From Arenibacter hampyeongensis (GTDB taxonomy: Bacteria; Bacteroidota; Bacteroidia; Flavobacteriales; Flavobacteriaceae), in NCBI RefSeq assembly GCF_002909255.1, contig NZ_PIOB01000005.1, positions 1 through 64,000 of the forward strand: 64,000 nt of DNA, read 5' to 3'. Positions 50,748-59,028 of this stretch are shown here, piece after piece. The position numbers and the translations under genes are program-made. Every line of letters begins with the position of its first letter. Positions within the stretch are counted from its first letter, which is position 1. Under the pieces are notes generated by a model. It was not told the origin of the DNA. It did not search any database and saw only the letters and a list, made by a program, of their open reading frames with translations.

Positions 50748-51686
50748 ATGAAAGTTCTCCATTTAGATGTAAACCACCCTTTGATCATAGAACAATTCAA
50801 TGCCTTGGGGTTTCAAAATGATGAAGATTACACTTCCTCCAAAGAGCAGATTGAAAATAAAATCGGCGAGTATGATGGGGTCATCATCAGAAGCAGGTTT
50901 ACTATCGACGCGTCTTTTTTGGATAAGGCAACCAACCTAAAGTTCATTGGCCGTCTTGGAGCAGGATTGGAAAATATAGATACTGAACATGCCAAACGAC
51001 TGGGAATATTTCTAGCGGCCGCACCTGAAGGAAACAGAAATGCCGTAGGGGAGCACGCTTTGGGAATGTTGTTGTCTCTCTTCAACAAACTTAATAAGGC
51101 AGATAAAGAGGTGAGAAATGGCAAATGGGATCGGGAAGGAAATCGCGGTATTGAATTGGACGGTAGAACGGTAGGGATTATCGGCTATGGCAATATGGGC
51201 AAGGCCTTCGCCAAAAAGCTAAAGGGCTTTGATGTAGAAGTTATTTGTTACGATATTGTTGGGGGAGTAGGCGATGACAATGCCAGACAAGTTGGGATTA
51301 TGGAATTAAGACAAAGGGCGGAGATACTTAGCCTCCATGTACCGCAGACCGAGGCTACCAAGAATATGGTCAATGCCGATTTTTTAAATGAATTCAAGAA
51401 CCCGCTGTGGTTGATTAATACTGCTAGGGGCAAATGCGTGGTAACGGAGGACCTTGTGGCCGCAATGAAAGATGGCAAGGTACTTGGAGCCGGTTTGGAC
51501 GTGCTTGAGTATGAAAAGAAGTCTTTTGAAGATATGTTCAGTGAGTCGGAATTACCAGAGGCTTTTACCTATTTGATCAATGCCGAGAATGTGTTGCTTA
51601 CTCCCCATGTAGCGGGATGGACCGTAGAGAGTAAAATTAAATTGGCACAGACGGTGGTAAATAAGATCAAGGTGAAATTTTGTTAG
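50748..51686 (+). CDS. D-isomer-specific 2-hydroxyacid dehydrogenase
   Basis: A 312-residue NAD-dependent dehydrogenase. Catalytic and NAD-binding motifs: FIGRLGAGLENIDTEHAKRLGI, the Rossmann GIIGYGNMGKAFAKKLKGF, the active-site Arg in LINTARGKCVV, the Glu-containing GAGLDVLEYE segment, and the catalytic His in LLTPHVAGWT. It has no C-terminal ACT domain. It may be a phosphoglycerate dehydrogenase (serine synthesis) or a related hydroxyacid reductase; the absence of the regulatory domain leaves this open. It follows mgtE after a structured 3' region, with a probable own promoter. Confidence 0.9.
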   Translation: MKVLHLDVNHPLIIEQFNALGFQNDEDYTSSKEQIENKIGEYDGVIIRSRFTIDASFLDKATNLKFIGRLGAGLENIDTEHAKRLGIFLAAAPEGNRNAVGEHALGMLLSLFNKLNKADKEVRNGKWDREGNRGIELDGRTVGIIGYGNMGKAFAKKLKGFDVEVICYDIVGGVGDDNARQVGIMELRQRAEILSLHVPQTEATKNMVNADFLNEFKNPLWLINTARGKCVVTEDLVAAMKDGKVLGAGLDVLEYEKKSFEDMFSESELPEAFTYLINAENVLLTPHVAGWTVESKIKLAQTVVNKIKVKFC

Positions 51687-51793
51687 CCCGGTATTTAACA
51701 AGTCCATTTAAGTTTTTTTGGCCCTTATGGGTTGTGCTTCATTTATAGAATTGTCGTACATTTTAAAATTATGGAAATCAAAATTGGACTATC

Positions 51794-52180
51794 ATGAAAA
51801 ATAGAGTTACAGGATTGGGTGGTTTTTTCTTTAAGACCAAAGACCCCAATGGTATTAAACAATGGTACAATAAACACCTTGGCCTTAATACCGATCAATA
51901 TGGCTGTACTTTTTGGTGGAAGGATAAGGAGGGTGAAGATTGTTCTACCCAATGGAGTCCCATGAAAGATGACACCAAATATTTTGAACCGAGCAAATCC
52001 AATTTTATGATGAACTTCCGAGTGGAAAATTTGGTGGAACTACTGGATGTTTTACGGGAAGAAGGTGTTACAGTTGTAGGTGAAATTGAGGAATACAATT
52101 ACGGTAAATTTGGCTGGATTTTAGACCCTGATGGCAATAAATTGGAATTGTGGGAACCCAATGATAAAGCGTTTCTGTGA
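51794..52180 (+). CDS. VOC family protein
   Basis: A 128-residue protein of the vicinal oxygen chelate fold: FFFKTKDPNGIKQWYNKHLGLNTDQYGCTFWW, NFMMNFRVENLVELLDVLREEGVTVVGEIEEYNYGKFGWILDPDGNKLELWEP. The last part is the hallmark W-x-L-D-P-D-G-N-x-x-E-L-W-E of bleomycin-resistance/glyoxalase-like proteins. Substrate unknown. It stands alone between the dehydrogenase and the TM2 gene, 107 bp after the former. Confidence 0.9.
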   Translation: MKNRVTGLGGFFFKTKDPNGIKQWYNKHLGLNTDQYGCTFWWKDKEGEDCSTQWSPMKDDTKYFEPSKSNFMMNFRVENLVELLDVLREEGVTVVGEIEEYNYGKFGWILDPDGNKLELWEPNDKAFL

Positions 52181-52233
52181 TTGGGAAATAATTATTACAT
52201 TTAGTACTATTATTAATCAACTAAAATACAACC

Positions 52234-52686
52234 ATGTCGGAAGAAAATAAAGATTTAGGAGATAAGGCTGAAGACGCTGCAAAAGGAGCCGCAAAAGGAG
52301 CTAAGGAATCAGCTAAGGAGTTTGCAGAAGATGCAAAGGAATTTGCAGAGGACACTAAGGAAGCGGCCAAGGATTTTGGACAGGAAGCCAAAAAAACAGC
52401 CGATGAATTCAAGGAAGGTTTGGCCAGTGCCGGAGGAGATAACAAAAAATTATTGGCGGGAATCTTGGCAATCTTATTTGGATGGCTGGGGATACATAAA
52501 TTTATTTTGGGATATCAAAAGGAAGGTATCATTATGGCGGCAGTAGGTGTCTTGGGTTGGTTTCTTTGTGGGATACCGACTATGCTGGTATCAATAGTTG
52601 GCTTAATTGAAGGTATCATGTATCTAACAAAATCGGACGAGGAATTTTATAATACCTATCAGGCAGGTAGAAAACCTTGGTTCTAA
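52234..52686 (+). CDS. TM2-domain membrane protein with amphipathic repeat leader
   Basis: A 150-residue protein. Residues about 5-62 consist of repeats of 7- to 11-residue amphipathic units (AAKGAAKGAKESAKEFAED, then AKEFAEDTKEAAKDFGQEA), similar to apolipoprotein/LEA-type helices. Residues about 68-140 form the TM2 domain: LLAGILAILFGWLGIHKFILGYQKEG, then IIMAAVGVLGWFLCGIPTMLVSIVGLIEGIMYL. The combination suggests a membrane protein with a lipid- or surface-binding amphipathic arm. Function unknown. It is followed by a strong terminator and is monocistronic. Confidence 0.82.
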   Translation: MSEENKDLGDKAEDAAKGAAKGAKESAKEFAEDAKEFAEDTKEAAKDFGQEAKKTADEFKEGLASAGGDNKKLLAGILAILFGWLGIHKFILGYQKEGIIMAAVGVLGWFLCGIPTMLVSIVGLIEGIMYLTKSDEEFYNTYQAGRKPWF

Positions 52687-52695
52687 TAAAAGTTT

Positions 52696-52722
52696 AAAGT
52701 CGGATTTTTTTAGTCCGACTTT
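52696..52722 (+). terminator. Terminator of the TM2 gene
   Basis: AAAGTCGGA pairs with TCCGACTTT across a T-rich loop, followed by ATTTTTG. It starts 10 bp after the stop codon. Confidence 0.8.
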
Positions 52723-52800
52723 ATTTTTGTAAATATTTATCGTAATATTACGATTAATCGAGTATTGGATTTGATTGGTTTAGTCCTTATTGGTATTTAA

Positions 52801-53292
52801 ATGGAAATTCGAGAAATGTCAAATGGCGATTGGCCACTTGTGGCCAAAATATATCAGGAGGGTATGGATACGGGCTTCGCTACTTTTGAGAAAGAAGTGC
52901 CAGCGTTCCAAGTCTGGGATGAGGCACATTTAAAGATAGGTAGATTAGTGGCTGCCAATGGAGAAAACATATTGGGATGGGCAGCACTTTCCCCTGTATC
53001 CAGCAGATGTGTTTATGGCGGTGTTGCAGAAGTGAGTATCTATATAGCGGAGGAAAATAGAGGGCAGGGAGTAGGGAAATTGCTTATGCTTCAGTTAATT
53101 GATGAAAGCGAAAAAGCGGGATTGTGGACCTTGCAATCGGGAATTTTTCCTGAAAATAAAGGAAGTGTGGAATTACATCTCAAGATGGGATTTCGCTTTA
53201 TCGGTAAAAGGGAGCGCATAGGTAAACGCGACAATGTCTGGAAGGATAATCTGTTGTTCGAAAGAAGAAGTGTTCTTGTGGGGGTCCATTAA
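52801..53292 (+). CDS. GNAT N-acetyltransferase (phosphinothricin-acetyltransferase-like)
   Basis: A 163-residue GNAT enzyme. The N-terminal IREMSNGDWPLVAKIYQEGMDTGFATFEKEVP and EVSIYIAEENRGQGVGKLLMLQLIDESEKAGLWTLQSGIFPENKGSVELHLKMGFRFIG show the acetyl-CoA motif (R-G-x-G-V/I-G-K/R-x-L-L) and the layout of the Pat/Bar subfamily. It may acetylate phosphinothricin-like amines or methionine derivatives; true substrates are often unknown. The gene is monocistronic and converges with the OlsF-like gene. Confidence 0.88.
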   Translation: MEIREMSNGDWPLVAKIYQEGMDTGFATFEKEVPAFQVWDEAHLKIGRLVAANGENILGWAALSPVSSRCVYGGVAEVSIYIAEENRGQGVGKLLMLQLIDESEKAGLWTLQSGIFPENKGSVELHLKMGFRFIGKRERIGKRDNVWKDNLLFERRSVLVGVH

Positions 53293-53330
53293 GCTTTAGG
53301 GGGGGCTAAAGTCGCCTGTTGGACAAGTGC

Positions 53331-55154
53331 CTAGACCAGGCCTTCGTCTTCGTGCTGCCCATCCGCCAACTTTCGCTCCAATTCTGCCTGGAACTCCTCC
53401 ATAACCGGCTTAACGGTACTTTCGGGCAGATCCGCTATTTTAATATACATTAATCCATCTACTGAATTATTAAATAATGGGTCTACGTTAAAGGCTACTA
53501 CCTTGGCATTTTGTTTAATGTATTTTTTGATCAGTACGGGAAGTCTTAAACTGCCTGGTTCCACCTCCTCTATAAGCCTATCAAATTTGTTGAGATCTGC
53601 TTCGGTTTCATCAAATATAAAGTCCTTGTCGGCATCGTTAAGTTTAACCTTGAATTCCTTTTTGGGCCTAATGTATTGTGCTACATAAGGGTCCCAATAG
53701 TTACTTTTCATAAATTCTATCATCAAGGACTTTGAAAAGTTGGAAAACTGATTGCTGATACTTACCCCTCCAATTAAAAACTTGTGATCCGGAAATCTCA
53801 AGGTGGTGTGTACAATGCCTTTCCACAATAGGAAAAGAGGCATTGGTTTTTGTTGATATTCCTTAATGATGTAGGCCCTGCCCATTTCAATGGATTTGGA
53901 CATCATGCCATAGAGTTCAGGTTCAAATCGAAAAAGGTCCTGTAAATAAAACCCATCTATGCCGTGTTCCTCAAATATTTCCGAACCCATTCCCATTCGG
54001 TATGCCCCAACTATTACCTTTTCCTCATCATCCCAAAGGAAGAGGTGGCGATAATAATTATCAAATTTATCCAGATCAATGGCATTGTTGGTTCCTTCGC
54101 CTATGGCTCTAAAGGTAACTTCGCGCTGCCTGCCTATTTCTTTTAGAATAAAGGGCATGTCCATGGCCTTGGCCAAGAATACCTCGTAATTTTTGCTTTG
54201 TAACAGTCTACAATCCTTTACCCTTAAACGTTCAATTTCTTCCTGTATAATCTCGGTACTTACTGCAGTTGCAATCTTTCTTGGGGCTTTCGGTAATTTT
54301 AAACTGGTTGGGATCTGGTCCAACAACCTTTCCTTTTCATAGGCGTTGGAGAGCATATATGTTTTACGGCGCAATAGTTCCGCAAACTCGACCAGATTTT
54401 CCTGTTCGTTCTGTGTCTGTACAGAAATGGGTTGCCCAATACGCACCTTTATGATCCTGTTCTTTTGCGAAGTAACTTCTGAAGGTAATTTAGCCGTTCG
54501 GAATACATCACTTATCTTGGATAAGCGATAAAACAACCGACTATTTTTTGCATGAAAATAGATGGGGACCACAGGCACTTCGGCCCTTCGTATCAGTTTT
54601 AAAGCGGCCTCCTCCCAGGGCCTATCCACGATTAATTTTCCGTCTTTATAGGTAGATACTTCACCTGCAGGAAAAATTCCCAAAGGATGGCCGTCCCTCA
54701 AATGCTGCATCGCATTCTTAAACCCGGAAATACTGCTTTTGGCATCCTTATGGGTCTCAAAAGGGTTAACGGGAAGAATATAGGGCGCCATTGGCTCTAT
54801 CCTATTCAATAAAAAGTTCGCGATTATCTTGAAGTCCGATCTCTGTTTTAAAAGCAATTTTAGGAGCAGTACCCCGTCTATGCCGCCGAGAGGGTGATTG
54901 GAAATTGTAATATAACAACCCTGCTTCGGCAATCGTTTAAAATCTTCCTCTGGAATCTCAAATTTTATTTGATAATGGGCCAAAATCGCATCTAGAAAAG
55001 CAAGTCCTTCCAGGTGTTTATGGTCATTGTAAAAACGGTTAATACTGGAAATTTTGGTTACTTTCATAAGCAACCATCCAATAAACGTTCCCAGAAAGCC
55101 GTATTTATCCAGATTAATAGCCTTAGCTACTTCCTTTGCGGTTACTAAACCCAT
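53331..55154 (-). CDS. olsF: Bifunctional lipid acyltransferase, OlsF-like (ornithine/glycine lipid synthesis)
   Basis: A 607-residue two-domain protein. The N-terminal half (about 60-290) is a PlsC-type lysophospholipid acyltransferase with ISNHPLGGIDG (His87, Asp93) and IFPAGEVSTYKDG. The C-terminal half (about 300-600) has the GNAT/hemolysin-type acyltransferase pattern of OlsB: IGEGTNNAIDLDKFDNYYRHLFLWDDEEKVIVGAYRMGMG, and FLIGGVSISNQFSNFSKSLMIEFM. This fusion is known as OlsF, whose halves perform the N-acyl and O-acyl steps of aminolipid synthesis. Whether the amino acid is ornithine or glycine cannot be told. A large soluble C-terminal tail (about 500-607) completes the protein. Confidence 0.82.
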   Translation of the reverse strand: MGLVTAKEVAKAINLDKYGFLGTFIGWLLMKVTKISSINRFYNDHKHLEGLAFLDAILAHYQIKFEIPEEDFKRLPKQGCYITISNHPLGGIDGVLLLKLLLKQRSDFKIIANFLLNRIEPMAPYILPVNPFETHKDAKSSISGFKNAMQHLRDGHPLGIFPAGEVSTYKDGKLIVDRPWEEAALKLIRRAEVPVVPIYFHAKNSRLFYRLSKISDVFRTAKLPSEVTSQKNRIIKVRIGQPISVQTQNEQENLVEFAELLRRKTYMLSNAYEKERLLDQIPTSLKLPKAPRKIATAVSTEIIQEEIERLRVKDCRLLQSKNYEVFLAKAMDMPFILKEIGRQREVTFRAIGEGTNNAIDLDKFDNYYRHLFLWDDEEKVIVGAYRMGMGSEIFEEHGIDGFYLQDLFRFEPELYGMMSKSIEMGRAYIIKEYQQKPMPLFLLWKGIVHTTLRFPDHKFLIGGVSISNQFSNFSKSLMIEFMKSNYWDPYVAQYIRPKKEFKVKLNDADKDFIFDETEADLNKFDRLIEEVEPGSLRLPVLIKKYIKQNAKVVAFNVDPLFNNSVDGLMYIKIADLPESTVKPVMEEFQAELERKLADGQHEDEGLV

Positions 55155-55240
55155 GCCTTAGTGTAATTTGGTAAGCGCTAAGATAGGAAAATCGCTACAG
55201 CAATCCCGAAAATAACATACCAACAAATTAATTCATTGCC

Positions 55241-56491
55241 CTATTGTACCACCAATTGCACTGTTTCCTTTCCTCTTTGTTCCAATAATATTTCTTTACC
55301 TTTTTGGAGCGAGGTTATGGCTTCAATATCAAAATGTCTAATGGTATATAAAGATACACCCTCATGGTGCACTACTTTAAACCTACTTTTTAGAAGGTTT
55401 AAAAGTTCTTCCAATTTACCAAATTTATTATCCATACATACGGAAAAACTAATAGCTGAATTCTGTATCAGATCCACTTTCATCTGATGGTCGTGGAGCA
55501 TTTTAAAAAGTTCACTTATACTGTCTTCTACAATAAACGAGAAGTCCAATGATGAAAGCTTCATTAGTACCTGATTCTTTTTAACAATAAAACAGGGTAC
55601 CTTGGGTTCTATCCCAATTCCTTTGCCCACAGTTGTACCCTTGTCCCTAGGATTGATAAAGGATTTTACATGTAGCGGTATTTCCTTTCTCTGCAAGGGT
55701 TGTAAGGTTTTAGGGTGAATTACCGAAGCGCCATAGAAAGCAAGTTCTATAGCCTCCCGGTAGGAAATATTGTTCAACAATTGCGTTTTTTCAAAATACC
55801 TGGGATCAGCGTTCAGGACCCCTGGGACATCCTTCCAAATGGTGACCTCTTCGGCATTTAGGCAAAAGGCCAAGATGGCAGCCGTATAGTCAGAACCTTC
55901 CCTTCCCAATGTAGTTGTAAAGTTATTGTCATCACTTCCCAAAAAGCCCTGTGTGATATTCAATTTGCGCTTATCTATCTTTTCGGTAACATTAATTTGG
56001 GTTTTCTCCCAATTTACTATTGCATCGCGATAATCGTCATTGGTTTTGATCAAGGTACGCACGTCCAACCATTGATTGGTTATTCCAATTTCATTTAAAT
56101 AGGCACTAAGAATGGTAGTGGATACCAATTCGCCGTAACCTACAACCTGATCATATATAAAACCATACTTGGGAGACTTGTTCCATACCAAAAATCCCTG
56201 CACTTCATCAAAAAGAGTTTTGACACTTGCAAAAACGGGGTGTTTATCATTAGGGAATAGGTTGTGCAGAATTGAATCGTGGTACTGAATAACTTCATGT
56301 ATTGCCGAGGACAATTTCGATTTATCCTTGAAATATGCATTTACAACATCTTCCATGGCATTGGTGGTCTTGCCCATTGCGGAAACTACCAATAAGGTAT
56401 TTTCATGGCCAACCTCCTTTAAGACTTTAACAACGTTCTTTATACTTTCGGCATCCTTAACCGATGCTCCTCCAAATTTAAAAACCCTCAT
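55241..56491 (-). CDS. Aspartate kinase
   Basis: A 416-residue monofunctional aspartate kinase, the first step to Lys, Thr and Met. Motifs: VFKFGGASVKDAESI at the N-terminus, GFLGSDDNNFTTTLGREGSDYTAAIL in the nucleotide-binding/Asp-binding region, and two C-terminal ACT domains (about 290-416) for feedback control. The C-terminus is not fused to homoserine dehydrogenase. The gene overlaps a GNAT gene by 4 bp upstream, so the two are co-transcribed. Which of the aspartokinase isoforms it is cannot be stated. Confidence 0.93.
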   Translation of the reverse strand: MRVFKFGGASVKDAESIKNVVKVLKEVGHENTLLVVSAMGKTTNAMEDVVNAYFKDKSKLSSAIHEVIQYHDSILHNLFPNDKHPVFASVKTLFDEVQGFLVWNKSPKYGFIYDQVVGYGELVSTTILSAYLNEIGITNQWLDVRTLIKTNDDYRDAIVNWEKTQINVTEKIDKRKLNITQGFLGSDDNNFTTTLGREGSDYTAAILAFCLNAEEVTIWKDVPGVLNADPRYFEKTQLLNNISYREAIELAFYGASVIHPKTLQPLQRKEIPLHVKSFINPRDKGTTVGKGIGIEPKVPCFIVKKNQVLMKLSSLDFSFIVEDSISELFKMLHDHQMKVDLIQNSAISFSVCMDNKFGKLEELLNLLKSRFKVVHHEGVSLYTIRHFDIEAITSLQKGKEILLEQRGKETVQLVVQ

Positions 56492-56967
56492 AGTTTATTT
56501 AAAAATTTTTGAATTCCTTTTTCATCCAAATGAACCACATTCCAATCCCGCATAACCTTGGCACCTCTACTTTCGTAAAAGGCGATTGCCGGATCATTCC
56601 AGTCCAGGACTTCCCAATTAATGCGTTTAACACCAAGTTGATATCCGTGTTCCACCACCTTGGTCAATAAGGCGGCACCCAGCCCACTTCCTCTCATAGA
56701 TTCGGTAACGATCAAATCTTCTAAATGGATAATTGGACCTTTCCAAGTGGAGTACCTGTTAAATAACAGGGCCATCCCAACTATTTCCTCATCGGCCTCC
56801 GCTACATAGCAGTGAAATAACTTATTGCTTCCAAAGCCATCCCTCTTTAAGTCTTCAATACTTACCTCTACGGCGTTCTCTTCTTTTTCAAAAACGGCCA
56901 ACTCCTTAATCAATTTGTGCACTTGTGCCATATCCCTGGCCTCGGCATCTCGAATGATGTACTTCAT
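56488..56967 (-). CDS. GNAT N-acetyltransferase
   Basis: A 159-residue GNAT protein: IRDAEARDMAQVHKLIKELAVFEKEENAVEVS, HLEDLIVTESMRGSGLGAALLTKVVEHGYQLGVKRINWEVLDWNDPAIAFYESRGAKVM. The V-x-x-x-x-R-G-x-G-x-G acetyl-CoA loop is complete. This subtype resembles diamine (spermidine/thialysine) acetyltransferases, with the N-terminal I-R-x-A and E-D-L motif, but the substrate is not certain. Its stop overlaps the start of the aspartate kinase gene by 4 bp. Confidence 0.92.
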   Translation of the reverse strand: MKYIIRDAEARDMAQVHKLIKELAVFEKEENAVEVSIEDLKRDGFGSNKLFHCYVAEADEEIVGMALLFNRYSTWKGPIIHLEDLIVTESMRGSGLGAALLTKVVEHGYQLGVKRINWEVLDWNDPAIAFYESRGAKVMRDWNVVHLDEKGIQKFLNKL

Positions 56968-57080
56968 AATTGTTACAAATAAAACACAAAGTTATAAATT
57001 TAAAAAATCAATATTTTACGAAAACGTTGTAGTTTCACAAATTAACCGATATTTGTGCTCAAATACACAAAGCTTTCGTA

Positions 57081-58088
57081 ATGCAAAGAAAAAATACCAC
57101 CCTAGGGGAATTCATTATTGAAAACCAGTCGTCTTTCCAATATTCCTCTGGGGAGCTTTCAAAACTTATTAACGCTATTCGGTTGGCGGCAAAAGTGGTA
57201 AACCACGAAGTTAATAAGGCCGGATTGGTAGATATTATCGGGACGGCAGGGGACACTAATATTCAGGGGGAAGACCAACAAAAGTTGGATGTTTTGGCCA
57301 ACGAAAAATTTATTCAAACTTTAATAAATCGTGAAATTGTCTGTGGGATCGCCTCCGAGGAGGAAGATGATTTTATCAGCATTAACAGCAGTGACAATAA
57401 ACACCAAAATAAGTACATTGTTTTGATCGATCCTTTGGACGGCTCATCAAATATAGATGTCAATGTTTCGGTGGGGACTATATTCTCCATCTATAGACGG
57501 GTTACGCCTATTGGCACCCCTGTTGCCCTAGAGGATTTTTTACAGCCGGGGAGGGCCCAGATCGCGGCTGGTTATATTGTTTATGGTACCTCTACAATGT
57601 TGGTCTATACCACAGGTGATGGTGTAAATGGTTTTACTTTAAACCCTGCATTGGGGACATTTTATCTTTCCCATCCCAACATGGTGTTTCCGGAAACGGG
57701 TAGAATTTACTCCGTAAATGAAGGCAATTATGTACATTTTCCGCAGGGTGTCAAGGACTATATTAAGTATTGTCAGAAGGAGGAAGGTGATAGGCCTTAT
57801 ACCTCAAGATATATTGGATCTTTGGTGTCCGATTTTCACAGAAATATGATCAAGGGGGGAATCTATCTATATCCTAAGAGTAGTGTTGCAGCTGAAGGAA
57901 AATTGCGGCTACTATACGAGTGCAACCCTATGGCATTCATTGCCGAACAAGCCAATGGAAAGGCAAGTAATGGGTTTAAACCTATCATGGATATAAATCC
58001 CACGGAATTGCACCAAAGGGTACCTTTCTTTTGTGGAAGCAGAAAAATGGTAGAAAAGGCCGAAGAGTTTATGCTGGCCACAAAGTAA
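57081..58088 (+). CDS. fbp: Fructose-1,6-bisphosphatase class 1
   Basis: A 335-residue gluconeogenic phosphatase. Motifs: [23 protein letters not shown], the metal-binding [13 protein letters not shown] and [26 protein letters not shown], and the C-terminal [14 protein letters not shown] [27 protein letters not shown]. It gives fructose-6-phosphate from the bisphosphate. It has its own probable promoter (TATTTGTG-like at about 57,048) and a strong bidirectional terminator downstream. Confidence 0.97.
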   Translation: MQRKNTTLGEFIIENQSSFQYSSGELSKLINAIRLAAKVVNHEVNKAGLVDIIGTAGDTNIQGEDQQKLDVLANEKFIQTLINREIVCGIASEEEDDFISINSSDNKHQNKYIVLIDPLDGSSNIDVNVSVGTIFSIYRRVTPIGTPVALEDFLQPGRAQIAAGYIVYGTSTMLVYTTGDGVNGFTLNPALGTFYLSHPNMVFPETGRIYSVNEGNYVHFPQGVKDYIKYCQKEEGDRPYTSRYIGSLVSDFHRNMIKGGIYLYPKSSVAAEGKLRLLYECNPMAFIAEQANGKASNGFKPIMDINPTELHQRVPFFCGSRKMVEKAEEFMLATK

Positions 58089-58115
58089 GAAAAGGAGCAA
58101 TGAGCTCCTTTTCTT
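58087..58115. terminator. Bidirectional terminator between fbp and the TerB gene
   Basis: AAGAAAAGGAGC pairs perfectly with GCTCCTTTTCTT across a 5-nt loop. It separates two convergent genes. Confidence 0.8.
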
Positions 58116-58135
58116 ACCTATCTTCGGAATATTGC

Positions 58136-58564
58136 CTAATGTTTTAAAAGGTATAAATAATCCTCAAAATCTATTTTTCCGGAGAAAATATCTATAGATC
58201 TTTTAATAATCAGATTGGCACTTTCAGACCTATACCCCAAACCAATGGCATATTTGGTTATTAGAAGCCTCTCCTCTTCATCAATTACATTATCAACGAA
58301 AATTATTCTGAACAAATCAAATAATCTTTCTAGACGTTCTTCGGAACTGGCAGGTGGATTAATGGGGTATTTATTTTCCGATTTCATAACCTCCTTGTAT
58401 TCGTCTTCCGTAATATCAAGTTTGTTGGCAAAACGGTCCAATAATTCTTTTTCCTTGGTGTTTATTGCACCGTCAACAGCGGCTAAAGTAGTAATTGACG
58501 CAAAATGCGCTAAATTTCTTCTATGCGTTCCAGAACTATATAAATCAACATAAGACATACTCAT
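58136..58564 (-). CDS. TerB-like protein
   Basis: A 142-residue helical protein: FASITTLAAVDGAINTKEKELLDRFANKLDITEDEYKEVM, and FRIIFVDNVIDEEERLLITKYAIGLGYRSESANLIIKRS. The two units with a DGxIxxxE acidic motif are typical of the TerB/tellurite-resistance-type fold, which binds divalent cations. Most such proteins are not involved in tellurite resistance; function unknown. It has its own transcript, convergent with fbp. Confidence 0.85.
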   Translation of the reverse strand: MSMSYVDLYSSGTHRRNLAHFASITTLAAVDGAINTKEKELLDRFANKLDITEDEYKEVMKSENKYPINPPASSEERLERLFDLFRIIFVDNVIDEEERLLITKYAIGLGYRSESANLIIKRSIDIFSGKIDFEDYLYLLKH

Positions 58565-59028
58565 AAATTTTATTTACAACAAAGATAATTTTTTTAGAAA
58601 AGTTAATTTAGAAATTTCATTAATAATTTCGTTAGGTGATCAATGTCCTCCGTTTGTCAAATTAATTGAAACTGGGTTTATGGATGGTTCTAAAAGTTTG
58701 CATTCCGTTAACCGGATATGAGACAGCCATGGAGGTCTTGGAAATCTCAAAATTCAGTCAATGCATTTAACGGATAAATAATGCCTGCAATGACCCTGGG
58801 TTTCTTGAGGGCCAAATACAAAAAAAAATGGTTGTAATCAATTGGGACATAAGGGTTCAGCTGTGGTTTGCCAATTTTTTGTAAAAATTCATTCAAGGGG
58901 TAGACCGTATTTGGAACGGACCGATATTATATGCCTATTAAAGAGCGATATTTTTTATTTATTGTGATATCTTTGACAACAACAACCAGCAACTGAACTT
59001 ATAAATTACGTTCTAGAGAAAACCTAAT
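58565..59028. other. Intergenic region upstream of the hybrid kinase
   Basis: No gene is visible in this 464-bp stretch. Its right end holds a promoter box for the hybrid kinase; the rest is AT-rich. Confidence 0.55.
58968..58975 (+). promoter_or_regulatory. -7 promoter box of the hybrid kinase
   Basis: TATCTTTG, an exact Bacteroidetes -7 match, lies 53 bp before the ATG at 59029. Confidence 0.4.
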
